NCBI GenBank assembly: GCA_001599595.1
Contig: BCHH01000014.1
Location: forward strand, 398,355-462,354
Origin: Beverwykella pulmonaria
Lineage: Eukaryota; Ascomycota; Dothideomycetes; Pleosporales; Melanommataceae
Length of the DNA stretch: 64,000 nucleotides
Direction of reading: 5' to 3'
Under the pieces are notes generated by a model. That model was not told the DNA's origin. It ran no database searches and worked only from the letters and a program-made list of their open reading frames with translations. A program made the position numbers and the translations under genes. Each line of letters starts with the position of its first letter. Position 1 is the first letter of the stretch. Of the stretch, positions 34,577 to 44,669 are shown piece after piece.

Positions 34577-34902
34577 ATGCAGCTCGAAATTCTGCTTCTC
34601 GCCCTTGGAGCTGCTGCTAACATCTGCCGTTCCGCAACCCGAATCTGAATCCGATGTTTCAATTCCTGACTTCCTTTCTCGGCAACGTACGTGGATCTAG
34701 ACTTTTCAGTCTCGTCGTCTCTCGCTATGCCACTTCAATCATACTTCCTTTGCCGATCAATACGACAGTGTTAACATCGGCCGAGTCATGTAATGTGTAC
34801 ATCGACTACACAAGGTGCCCCGCAAGGAATTGGCGCTGTTGCTTTGCTACATGTACCGGGCACCGGATGCCTGGGTCGAATACCCTGTATGTGCGTGCCT
34901 AA
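34577..34902 (+). pseudogene. Possible broken small secreted protein
   Basis: ATG at 34577 opens MQLEILLLALGAAA, a good signal peptide start. A one-base shift near 34618 would continue as TSAVPQPESESDVSIPDFL, a credible propeptide, and a Cys-rich stretch (CNVYIDYTRC, WRCCFATC) follows at 34790-34902 in another frame. The pieces do not join by standard introns. It may be a decayed effector-like gene; support is weak. Confidence 0.3.
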
Positions 34903-35220
34903 TGGGAGAGACCTGGGGGTGAGCTGTGGGTGCACGTGAGAAGGGAGGGGATGCGCGAGTCACGAGATGGTAGTTCAAGCAACGTGGAACTAGCAGAAAT
35001 GTTGGGAAAGAGTCCTTGGCAACAAGTTGTACACCTTCATCTGCTAAGATCCGCTCTTAACTCATGAAAGACATTAAGAATGGAGGTTATTTGAAGTGCT
35101 ATTCTCGTCATTCTGTCTCTCATCCTTCTCCCATGCCGGGACGTCCTCACAGGAGTTTTGAGAGGTTGTATTTAATTAATCTAGGCTTGAAGGGGAGGTT
35201 AAAATGGCGTCCCTGCACCT

Positions 35221-35556
35221 TTAGAGGCTCTTTGGCAACTGGATTGCTCTTATCAACCATTTGATTAAGTATGAATTTATGCACTCAAATGGGCGCCCAA
35301 GCTTCTGTCCTTTGCACTCTGCCTTGAACTTCCTAACGCGTCTTTTGGTTGTAGGTGTACTATATAGCTTTCTCTCTCTACACCACTTGCGGCGCGTGGA
35401 TTTATTGATCCCATGGTAGGTAGCAATCTCAGGCAGCGTGCGGCCATCAGGATTGATATCAACGTCACAGAAATACGAGATCTTGTGACCCATGTTGTAT
35501 TCCATGTGAGATATGGGTTGATCAAGCGTTCGAGGGCTATCAATTGAGGTGCTCAT
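35221..35556 (-). mobile_element. Transposase-like HTH fragment
   Basis: A 111-residue frame with a real ATG at 35556. The segment RTLPEIATYHGINKSTRRKW reads as a helix-turn-helix (E-I-A-x-x-x-G-I-x-x-S-T), followed by a basic region TKRRVRKFKAECKGQKLGRP. This arrangement is that of the DNA-binding N-terminus of Tc1/mariner or pogo-type transposases. No DDE catalytic domain follows on either side, so it is a truncated copy or a domesticated fragment. Confidence 0.55.
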
Positions 35557-36089
35557 CGTAAAATTTGGGCTACGTTTAGTGGAGTTATGGAGTCGTGAAT
35601 TATTTGTGTAGATGTTGACGTAATGTTGTTCATCGCTTGGCTGCTAATATAACCCGATCACGAATTATTACGGTAGGTGGCAGCCTAAGATCATTGCTCA
35701 TGTAGGCAGGAAAAATCAATGCACTAATTACATGATGACTTCCTACGTGGGCATACACCTATTGTGACATCCATTCGAAGAGTAATCCACTGGATTTCGC
35801 TCATTTCCGCTGATTTCCGCTGCCAATCATTTATGGTAACATCATCTCCCTGGCTCTGCTATATGTTGTTATTGTTTTACTACAGGGGCTGCAGCCGTGC
35901 ATTCGTCCACGTGCAGCTGAGTGGCTGCTGACCCAACAACCAGGTTCACCGTCAGCTCTACCAGGAAACAGCCTTTTCCTACATTCCTTTTCATTTCTTT
36001 GGTTATGCGGAGAACTTATACCTGATGTTGCATTGTCTTGGAATCTCCTAAAGGATTGGAAGTGACTATGACCACAATCCTTCGAAAGG

Positions 36090-36097
36090 TATATAAA
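36090..36097 (+). promoter_or_regulatory. TATA box of tyrosinase gene
   Basis: TATATAAA, 94 bp before the ATG at 36191. Confidence 0.55.
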
Positions 36098-36190
36098 TCC
36101 GACCCACAGTCGGTACAATTCTATTCGGCATATTCAATTGTGCATTTTCGAGTCCTTCTTTTGCGGCGCTTAGATATGTCTGTTTGAAGG

Positions 36191-38379
36191 ATGAGGTTAA
36201 CGTGTATCGTAGCAGCTTCGCTGCTCACTACGCTCTCTTATGCCTCTCCTCTTAATCTCATCAACTCTGAGAAGCGTCAGGGCCCTGGCGTATACTACGC
36301 TATTACAGGTGCCACGGGAGGCGTACACCCTCGTTTGGAGATTCGCGATTTGGAGAAGACTGGCGAGATGTGGAACCTGTACCTTCTTGCGATGACCGAT
36401 TTCCAGGCAATGGACCAGAACGTAATTGATTCTTGGTATCAAATTGCAGGTCTGTTTTTACTCTGCATCTCTTGGGTGAGTCCACTAACATCGACAACTA
36501 GGTATTCATGGAATGCCTTGGTGAGAAGCCTGCCAATGATCCATTCATCAATCTAACTTGCCTTAGGATAGAGTGGGACGGTGTGCATGGTCGAATTGAG
36601 GGAAAAGACGTGTCGCAGTTGGGTTACTGTCCTCATAACATGCTCCTATTTGGTACCTGGCATCGTCCTTATCTTTCTTTATTCGAAGTTAGTTTGCCAT
36701 TTTCCTTGAACAAACGTAGTTCACTTATACTGAACATGTGCAGCAAAAACTGCAGCAGGTTGCTATCGGAATTGCGAACAAATTTCCGACTGCAACACGA
36801 GCTAAGTATCAGGAAGCTGCAACAAAACTTCGCATCCCGTTTTGGGACTGGGCGAAGGCTCTTCCGACGACTCAGCCAGTTGTGCCCACATCTCTTAGTG
36901 TAGAAAAGGTTCAAGTGACATTTCCCGACGGGACGTCTGGTCAAATCGATAATCCTCTCTACGACTACAACTTCCACCCTCTTGATAACACGCAAATCAA
37001 CGGAACGGTACCTGTTTCTCGTTCATAATTTTTTGTAGCTACACTAACTCGAATCAAGGGATGTCCCCCTAACTCGGGCACTGGTGGTCTCCCTGTAGTC
37101 TGTGACACCAAGCAACAGACAATTCGTGCCTCGTCGGACTTTAACGACAATGCGCAGCTAGATACCAATCTGCGCGGTATACTCGCTTCCCAACGCCGAG
37201 ATCTTTACAAGATACTGTCACAATGGCAAACTTTCGACCAGTTTTCTAGCAATGGAAACTGTGGAGGCTTGGGGAGAATTGGAACGCTGGAGACTCTTCA
37301 TGGTCCGATCCACACAAAGAACTTTCCAGGTCACATGAGCCCAACTGCTGTGACTGCGTTTGATCCCATGTTCTGGATGCACCATGCGTAAGAATCCAAG
37401 CAACAATCTCTGAAACTGCGTGCTGATGATGTATAAAGCACTGTCGATCGCCAATTAGCGCTTTACCAAGCCATATTTCCAGAAACTTATGTTGGAACGT
37501 GCAACGCTGACACGCCAACCTACACCGTTGAAGTCGGTGAACTCCTTAATTTCGATTCACGTAAGTGATTTTCTTCTAATCAGCCCATCTTCTCGTGCCA
37601 TATATGCTTATGTGGCCAATGCTGACTGCTTACTATCTAGCTCTCACACCCTTTCACAAAAACGCAGCCGGCGACTTCTGGACCTCTGCAAACTCACGCA
37701 ATACTAGGGATATGGGATATACGTATCCTGAGCTTGTCAACAACCCTTCGAACGCTACGCTTGTCGCATCTATTAAAGCACAATACTCTGGCCCGGCCGA
37801 TGTGCCTGTTGTCACCGCAAAGACGAAACCCAGGACCGAGCGGAAAAATGCAGCACTTGCAAATTCTGAGATCTACCTGGCTGAATTGAGGCTCCCCTTG
37901 TACGGCTTAGACAATGGAGTTGGAGGAGCTTCTCCATACAATGTAATAGTGTCCTTAGGGGAAATAGGTAGCGATGTGAAGACGTGGACAACCCATAAAG
38001 GATTTGTGGGGCTTACAAGTGTGCTAGGCGGAACAGGCATACGGAGTGATCAGATTACGATTGCGACTGTTGATCTCTCTATTGCGCTGGAGGATGCAAT
38101 TGCTTCTGGGGAAGCGGAAGAGGGAAATGCGATTGAATATCTGAAGGCGAACTTGCGTTATCGCGTAGAGCTTGTGAGTCGTTCGGGACGCCTGGCTTTC
38201 ATGCGGAATTTACATGCTAACTCAGAGTATAGGGTGATGTTGAGATTCCTAGGGAAAAGGTACCTGGTCTCAAAGTGAACTTGATCAGTACTCAGGTTGA
38301 GGTTGCTCAATCAGACGATGTATTTGACCGTTGGATCAATGGTTTCAAAGAGCATGGGGCGATTGATACTCAGGGCTGA
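36191..38379 (+). CDS. Secreted tyrosinase (copper monophenol oxidase)
   Basis: Eight exons: 36191-36449, 36502-36520, 36567-36687, 36744-37007, 37059-37387, 37439-37560, 37641-38173, 38233-38379; 597 residues. Residues 1-18 form a signal peptide ending SYA. Copper site A: His89 (GIHGMPW), His116 (CPHNMLLF, with the Cys-x-His that forms a thioether in fungal enzymes) and His125 (WHRPY). Copper site B: His302 and His306 (LHGPIH) and His329/330 (DPMFWMHHA), followed by VDR. The enzyme hydroxylates monophenols and oxidises catechols to quinones, the first step to melanin or a phenol defence. The last exon encodes VPGLKVNLISTQ, typical of the C-terminal extension that is cut off for activation. 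Exon 2 is 19 nt and encodes the first copper His. Confidence 0.94.
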
Positions 38380-38918
38380 TATTTCTTGGTCAATTTTCCC
38401 CCTAAATTGTCCTATTTTTGTCCTAAATTTAGGCTCCATGCTCTGCTTCTCCCTTTCGCTTTTCTTACTCTCCCCAATCATCATGCACATTGAACATTGT
38501 AGGCGAAGGAGTTAGTTTAGGTTCCGACATAGGGTTATCGTAAACTCGGTCATGCGCCGTTCGACGAAAGTGATACGGCAAGACTATAAATCCGCCAAGC
38601 GCCATTGATGAAATCTCTAAACATCCAGATTAATCCCCACTAAAACCTAGAATTTTACTTGCCTGCAACATGCACCAGGTAATATTCATCTCGCAGGTGC
38701 ACTAAATTTTGTAGTAGGAAGGATTCCAGGATTCCACAGCCGGAAAGGCTACTTTATACTCACGGCCTGCTAGTCGCCTGGAAATAAGGTATTACGCACT
38801 TTAAGATGATTTCATAAATGGCCCAAGTCTACTGCATCGTCGTCCCGAGAGTTTCACTATTGACACAAAATCCGGCGTCACAATTTTATCTCTTTCATCG
38901 CAAAATATCACATCCAAA
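38380..38918. other. Intergenic, no gene seen
   Basis: 540 bp between two plus-strand secreted-protein genes. No feature recognised. Confidence 0.5.
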
Positions 38919-39978
38919 ATGAAGCTCATTGCCCAGGTCCCCGCATTGCTGGCTCTAGCAACAACCAACGCAAACGCCCAAGCAATCCACAAAACCCAGC
39001 GCGATATCCCCAATGCAGGACACCACACAAGTTGGTCGCCCAATTCCCCATCCCACGTTATACTTACTCAAGGAACTAGTGCGTGGCAACATAAGTTCTA
39101 TAGCATCATGGACGCTCGCCGCCCTCGCCTACGGAAGCATTACCGCTTCGAACACCACCTCAGAACTCACCTATCTCTGTGAAAACTTCAACCAAATTTC
39201 ATCCCGGTACAACACTGCATTTCCTGAACCCAGCGGCGACATGTCCAAGTTCGCACGCGAAGCAATCTGCAGCGCATCGAAAGCAGCAAATCCCTCACCT
39301 GATCCCCTCCCGCAGAACAATCTCTGGTACATGAAATCCTACCTTGCGGCTTCGTTTGTCATCCAGGGGTACAGTGGGAATCTTTTGAATAGTAGCTATT
39401 ATGCGAATATGTGCTGGTATTTGGAAAGCAGTTTGTTACAGGGTTTGTGGGCACCATGTGGCGATACGGATGAGAGTGGGGTGGACGTTGAGAGCAGTTT
39501 CTGCGCTAGCGCGGGGTACTTTTCAAAGGATGAGTATTCTCGGTATACGAACGCGACTCAGACAGCTGATGTTGTGATGGAGGCAAACAAACTTGTCACT
39601 ACGTTGATGGGGAAGGTGTTGAATCTTTTTTTGACGAGCAAGAGCCAAATTGAGTACCTCTGTGAGAATTTTGCGAGATATGAGCCCGGGATCAGGAGTC
39701 TGGGGTTGGTGATTCAGATGGCTAAGGAGGAGATTTGCGGAAATGAGAGTGTAGCGGAGATGGGTGTTGCAAAAAAGACATTGCTGACTGCAATGACAGA
39801 TTTATTTAGCTTTCAACTTTTGAAGGGGGGAAATGCGGTTGGGTATCCTGAGTTTTTGTGCCAGAGTTTGAAAAAGGATGGGCTTGAAAAGGTGGGATTA
39901 GATGGGGAGAAAATCCTTTCACGGGTTTGTGAGTCTTTGAAAGAAAAACCAGTTTCGGAAGAAGTGACAGATGGTTGA
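38919..39978 (+). CDS. Secreted protein with internally duplicated motif
   Basis: Two exons (38919-39030, 39104-39978), 328 residues. Residues 1-20 are a signal peptide ending ANA-QA. The motif YLCENF occurs at about residue 61 and again at about 222, each followed some 25 residues later by a matching helix with Cys (FAREAICSAS and AKEEICGNES). This indicates a duplicated four-helix-like unit with paired cysteines. I do not know the family. The intron uses a weak donor GTTGGT; it is the only junction I found that joins the signal peptide to the long frame. It follows the tyrosinase gene in the same direction, but shared function is not shown. Confidence 0.62.
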
Positions 39979-41761
39979 TATTTATATGAGATAGGAATAG
40001 AAGTCTTCTCACGCTACAGTATTGGAAAATAATAAAGAAGAACATATTACAATTGGCGACAATAAGTGCAACCATTTCTCTGCCAATCAGCCAAGATCCT
40101 GCATGCCTGCCGTTCGAATATCATAGACTAGTGCAACGTATTCCTCGCCGCATATAATCGTGCAGAACTACTCAAGTTGCCACAATTATCGCTGCAAAAA
40201 GGCGTCAACTGTGCAAAATGATCCTCCGTGCTGTAAGGAAAGAGATTCCTTTGTTCGCTGGGAGGAAGGGAAAATGGTGGTACACGTGACAGCGTGTGGT
40301 CCTGGCGTTGGAAGCGAGGCGCTAGTCCTAATAAGGTCTAGCACACGACATCTCCCTCTCATAAAAATAGCCTCTGTAGATTTGGTGATTGATCAGCGAA
40401 ACAACCTCGTTCTACACACAACCTTTGGTCCCGTACCACGTGCCTTACACGTGCATCTCAACGCAATCGCAATGATGATGACCCAAATTGTCAACATAGC
40501 TCGAAAGGGCGCGGCACTACAAGTAAAACAAGGATGTTATGCGCATCTTACGATGCTGTGCTGATTCAGGTTAGTTTCTTCAACTCCTTCCAAGCGTTTA
40601 GCAGAGCCGTTACTCACTGTCTATCTTTATTACAGAATACTCTGCTGACACTAGGAACAGCATCCCCATCGGCTTCCTAGCTTTACCTAGAGCTGAAAAC
40701 GCTGCTAATTTTGCATTACTTCGCGAATGGCTTCGTTGGTGTGAAAAGCCTCACGGCTGCAACAAGCACCAAGATGGATCTATTACAGCGTTGCCGATAA
40801 GACTCCTTGTCGGCCTGTGGGTCATATGATGAGTCACCTTGATGTTTGCTCATGTGACTCACCTCTATGTTTGCGACTCACTATCTTGGCCGGCTCCTAG
40901 CGTGCTTGGTAAGACTATAATTATATTTTTAGTAGCTCCTCGTCGATAGAATCAATATTAATTATCATCATTTCTCTATATCCATTTCGTTACATCACGA
41001 CACTCCTCTACGTTAGTGATCCGTATGGGCCAGACTATGACCCAGATGCCCTTCGTCTCTACCGTCCCAACCTAATCGAGAAAATAAAATTTGTCGCGTT
41101 CTTCTGTTGCTAGAGCAAACTTAATGAAGAGTACAAGCGTTGATTCTGCTCAGCAGACAATAATATCAAGGCACGACTAGAAAGGTTCGGCTTCTCTGGC
41201 CTACCAAAGACATTTCGGCAAACAGGTGCCACACAATGTTAAAACAAGCTGGAAGGAGATGTTAGCCTCGCCAAGCGAGTCTAATCGTGGAGCACTAAGT
41301 CACTTTGCAATATTACTGGCCTTCTAGCAAGCCACTCCAGCCGGGTCACTTTATGTCGGGTGACGGAGCCTTCCGTTTAAAAAAAACAAGCATGTCACTA
41401 GGTTGAGCCCCCGCATGGGCTGACACTCTCGTCATAAACTGGCTAGATGAACATGATTTTCACGAAATGACGACCTCGTCAACTGGAGAAAACATAGTGT
41501 GGCTGGGCCAGTCTTCGATTCAAAGCGTTGCCACTTTATCGATTCTGTCATATTACAAGCCATGTCATGAGAGCTGACACCATGCTTGCATAACGAGGCT
41601 ACCACATGTTATCTCTGCGCACAGAACTATAGCAGCCCTGGAGTGAGTCGCAACCATAAAGACGATCGCCATATCCATCTGCTGGATCCATTTTTGAAGG
41701 AGTAGAAACCTTTACATCCCACTAAATTATCTTGAATACCACTGTTACCTAAGCAAGCGAT
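39979..41761. other. Intergenic with second-family repeat
   Basis: 1.8 kb with copy B of the second repeat family (40807-40999). An open frame at 40160-40564 starts with GTG and shows no domain, so it was not called. Confidence 0.5.
40807..40999 (-). repeat. Second dispersed repeat family, copy B
   Basis: About 193 bp in inverse orientation to copy A at 22177. It has an extra partial duplication of the GTGAGTC-CAAACAT motif (about 20 bp) that copy A lacks. It starts TGTAACGAAA on the minus strand at 40994. Confidence 0.7.
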
Positions 41762-42550
41762 ATGAGACACTTTTTGAGCTTATTATTAGTCGACATAGCT
41801 GCTTTCGCCCTCTTTTCACCTCACCTGGTTTTCGCTCTCCCTAACTCGAATGCCTTAAGCGAATTTGAAAGTCGATATATCAAATACTTGTCCAAGAACT
41901 ACCAGCTCAGCAATACTACCATCAAGCTCATTGGATACAAGAAGGTCCAGATCCCATCAAATGAGCTCACGGAGTTCAAAACCCAGTACCAGATGAACTT
42001 GGAAGCTTGGCACAATCTTCCTTCAGTCTACTATGATGACGGCGCTTCGTTCTATCGTGTCTATTTCCCCGTTGAGCAAGGGCTAATAGATCACGGCGGC
42101 GCGCTCGTCAAAGCAAATGGTCTTGGCGAACTAGATCTTCAGTCGGTGGCTGACAATATTGCTGTAGTTGGAAGGCCCAAGACTGAGTTTGTGACTGGCG
42201 TTGAAGGAAACCGCATTGAAGGAGGCATTATCTATCTTGCGACTCCAATCCCACCAGATCATCGCATTGGAAACACATTTGTCTACGATTTCGGCTTTAA
42301 GTCGGTTTTAGACCACGATCATACTAAGCGAGCCGACAAGGTTTCCTGCATGAAGAACCACGGCGGTCTGAATTGCAGCAACAAGTTTGGCATTAAAAAC
42401 GGACGGTGTCCGTTCAGGAAAGATGTATGTGTGGATTATAATGGATACTGGACCAATTGTATCAAAGGGACTCAAACGGCTAAGAACTTTCCTGGAAGCG
42501 ATTGTTTCTGGGCGTTGGCTTGGGGACATTGTTGGAATGAGGTCATGTAG
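41762..42550 (+). CDS. Secreted pro-protein with Kex2 site and 7-Cys tail
   Basis: One exon, 262 residues. Residues 1-25 form a signal peptide (cut near VFA-LPN). Residues 26-188 lack cysteines and look like a folded pro-domain (EAWHNLPSVYYDDGASFYRV, IAVVGRPKTEFVTG, VYDFGFKSVL). Lys189-Arg190 is a Kex2 cleavage site, directly followed by a tail with all seven cysteines of the protein (C196, 205, 216, 223, 233, 248, 257) within 62 residues. After processing this would release a compact disulfide-bonded peptide, as in some fungal effectors, antimicrobial peptides and mating or signalling peptides. An odd Cys count suggests dimer formation or one free thiol. No known family recognised. Confidence 0.75.
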   Translation: MRHFLSLLLVDIAAFALFSPHLVFALPNSNALSEFESRYIKYLSKNYQLSNTTIKLIGYKKVQIPSNELTEFKTQYQMNLEAWHNLPSVYYDDGASFYRVYFPVEQGLIDHGGALVKANGLGELDLQSVADNIAVVGRPKTEFVTGVEGNRIEGGIIYLATPIPPDHRIGNTFVYDFGFKSVLDHDHTKRADKVSCMKNHGGLNCSNKFGIKNGRCPFRKDVCVDYNGYWTNCIKGTQTAKNFPGSDCFWALAWGHCWNEVM

Positions 42551-43144
42551 CCTCCTGACCCGTCGAACGCGTTCAAAACCCAGATCGCTGAGCAAGAACG
42601 AGAAAGCGTAGATAGTTGAATGCACGTATTCTTTTATCAAGCTCAAGCGGTAATAGAAAGCATATTTCGCCTTTTACAGACAAATATATGACGGACTGAT
42701 TAGTCAGTGGCACATCCACGTGACGGTAAGGTGTCCCGGGCTTGCACTCTCCTATGTTCTGCGGTGCTGTTTGGATTAGGGCGAATAGAAACATTGAGTT
42801 GCTTAGGTGCTTGTCCACTATTTTACACATTCACTGCTTGCGGCGGGAGGCATACTTTAATGATTGCAGCAGCGCGTCGCACGCTCTGTACTTGCGATGA
42901 TTGATTGCTGATGTCGCTAGGAATATCCTGCTTTCAGTACGGACTGATCAAGTTCTGCTTGGTTGATTCATAGCGGTGGAAGTGGATGGTTGCATTGTGT
43001 TGGTAAAGATGGGCGACTCGCTTGTGGAATATGTTACTGTGTGAGAAATATAGTTCTCACAAGATTTCACCATTACCACTTGGTAACCATGCATACTCTC
43101 TACTTTCTCGCACCAGTTGGATAAATCTGAACCCTTCAAATCTC
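42551..43144. other. Intergenic with truncated LTR-like element
   Basis: About 600 bp holding LTR-like copy 4. No gene seen. Confidence 0.5.
42674..42746 (-). mobile_element. Solo LTR-like element, copy 4, truncated
   Basis: About 73 bp match the TG-end half of the family, including GACTGATTAGTCAGTGGCAC and GTGTCCCGGGCTTGCA. The other half and the GCTTACA end are missing, so no target duplication can be assigned. It lies about 120 bp after the Kex2-type gene. Confidence 0.75.
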
Positions 43145-44051
43145 TTACCATGTCTTCTGAAACTCTCCAACCTCACCAATTTCCTTCCGCCCCCAACAGC
43201 CTACAAACGCATTGCCCTGATAATCCTCTACGCTACCCCATGCCTTCCCTCGAAATCTTTCCCTAAGCATCTGCGCCTTCTCGTCCATGTTCGTACACAG
43301 TCGTAACCTCGAAATGTCCTCGGGAACGAGCTCTTTCTCGATCTCGACGCCCCACATGTTTGTGTCGAACTCAGAGACTACAAGCCCTCCCGCGCTAGGC
43401 CACGCTACACTGACCCAGTGCCGTTCCCGCTTCGTCGGCTCCAGCTCATTGCTATCATCCAACTCAACATATCGGAGTGCGCGGTCACGTAATATGGACG
43501 AGATAAATCAGGGACTGAGTTGATTTAGAAGCTATGGAAATCGACGAGCATATATATCCAGCCATGACTAATCGGGACATGTGACTAAGCGCACAGTGCA
43601 CGTGATATCCAAGATCATGTGGTGCACGTGATATTCACGTGATATACCGTGATACAACAATATTCACGTCCTCACCGTTCAACAGCAAGTATCACGCCAT
43701 CGAATCCCACCACTTCACGCCTAGCAACAGCAACCTCTGACAAAACGTATCCTCCTCCTCGGGGTCTTCATGTCTGAACATGGGCGGATTCGTGCGGTAT
43801 AGAGACAGGAAATCCAAGTCTGCGGGCGACGCATCCTCTAGCACGATGATGCCGCCACGAGACGGGTAGCCGTATATCATAATAGTTGAAGTATCGAAGC
43901 TGATGCGGCGAGTGACGTCTTTGCTAGAGTCATAGACGACGTTTGGGCCACAAACATAAACATCGCGGAGAGTAGATGTTAGTCGAGCACTTCCAGCGCT
44001 AGGTTGTGAGGGTGTGGGTTGGAAGTATTCGAACACCTTCTTCATTTTCAT
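43145..44051 (-). pseudogene. Conserved fungal hypothetical protein, split in two
   Basis: The 5' piece (44051-43692, ATG at 44051) gives 119 residues with GGIIVLEDASPADLDFL and FCQRLLLLGVKWWDS, then TGA. The 3' piece (about 43495-43145) gives RERHWVSVAWPSAGGLVVSE, MDEKAQMLRERFRGKAWGSV and EDYQGNAFVGCWG. In my recollection of similar ascomycete proteins these two parts belong to one chain with WWDS followed closely by the EWVSVGWPS-type block. Here they are separated by about 200 bp with stops in the frame and a cluster of CACGTGATAT words, and no intron joins them. Most likely a broken gene; two small genes is the alternative. Function unknown. Confidence 0.45.
43599..43645. promoter_or_regulatory. 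Three CACGTGATAT motifs in 47 bp
   Basis: The decamer CACGTGATAT occurs perfectly at 43599-43608, 43625-43634 and 43636-43645, with a related CCGTGATAC just after. CACGTG is the binding site of Cbf1/USF-type bHLH factors. Whether this is a working site or a small expansion in a dead gene is unclear. Confidence 0.4.
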
Positions 44052-44669
44052 GAGATCAGCCTTTAATGGTGTAAGAAGTGAAATTGGGGAAGGAGACGAC
44101 GGGGTAGTCGGGGTCAGGTTACAGTGGCACAGCTAAGAGGTCACAGTGAAATAATACCAGGACGTCAGAAGCATCTACGAAAGTGCTTGAGTTTTGGCCC
44201 CACCCCGCATCGCGCCGAACATCAACACCAGCCAGCAATCTTATCTTTTGACAACTCTTTTTCTCACCACAACGCAATATGAGTACAACAAGGCGTCGTA
44301 AAACATTCAAATACAAACAGAATTGAATAATCAAGCCTCTAAAACTTCCCGCGCTGAAATGCACCTAATAACGCGTGCCTTTGTCGTTGGTGCGATTGTC
44401 GCGTCACGCGATGGGTATCGCGACTTCTATGGGTGACTACAACACTAAAAACTAAGATTTATAGCTACGATCACGTTTCGGTGGGGCCGCGCGCGGGCCA
44501 AAACTCATAGCTGACGACGATTATGTAATGAACATGCTAAGATTTCACAGTGCCAAGGAATTGTTGGCTTCCATGCCTCCATATATAGAGGTGCCTGAGT
44601 GTGATTTCCCCGCAGTTTTATCTTCGAGGCATTGCCGAACGACGCTCTGCTACTACGGACTCTCATAAC
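44052..44669. other. Divergent intergenic region
   Basis: 618 bp between the split hypothetical gene and the Zn2Cys6 gene, which point away from each other. A TATATAG lies at 44582-44588. No gene seen. Confidence 0.5.
44582..44588 (+). promoter_or_regulatory. TATA box of Zn2Cys6 gene
   Basis: TATATAG, 82 bp before the ATG at 44670. Confidence 0.45.

Larger units (their letters stand above)
33648..36190. other. Gene-poor stretch with remnants
   Basis: 2.5 kb holding a possible dead small secreted-protein gene (34577-34902) and a transposase-like fragment (35221-35556); otherwise nothing recognisable. Confidence 0.5.

Noticed and set aside
24071..38379. Secondary-metabolite cluster (FAD oxidase, tyrosinase, membrane protein)
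   Set aside because: No core synthase (PKS, NRPS, terpene cyclase) in the window and long gene-poor gaps separate the genes.
40160..40564. 134-codon plus-strand frame
   Set aside because: It starts with GTG and has no domain or signal peptide.
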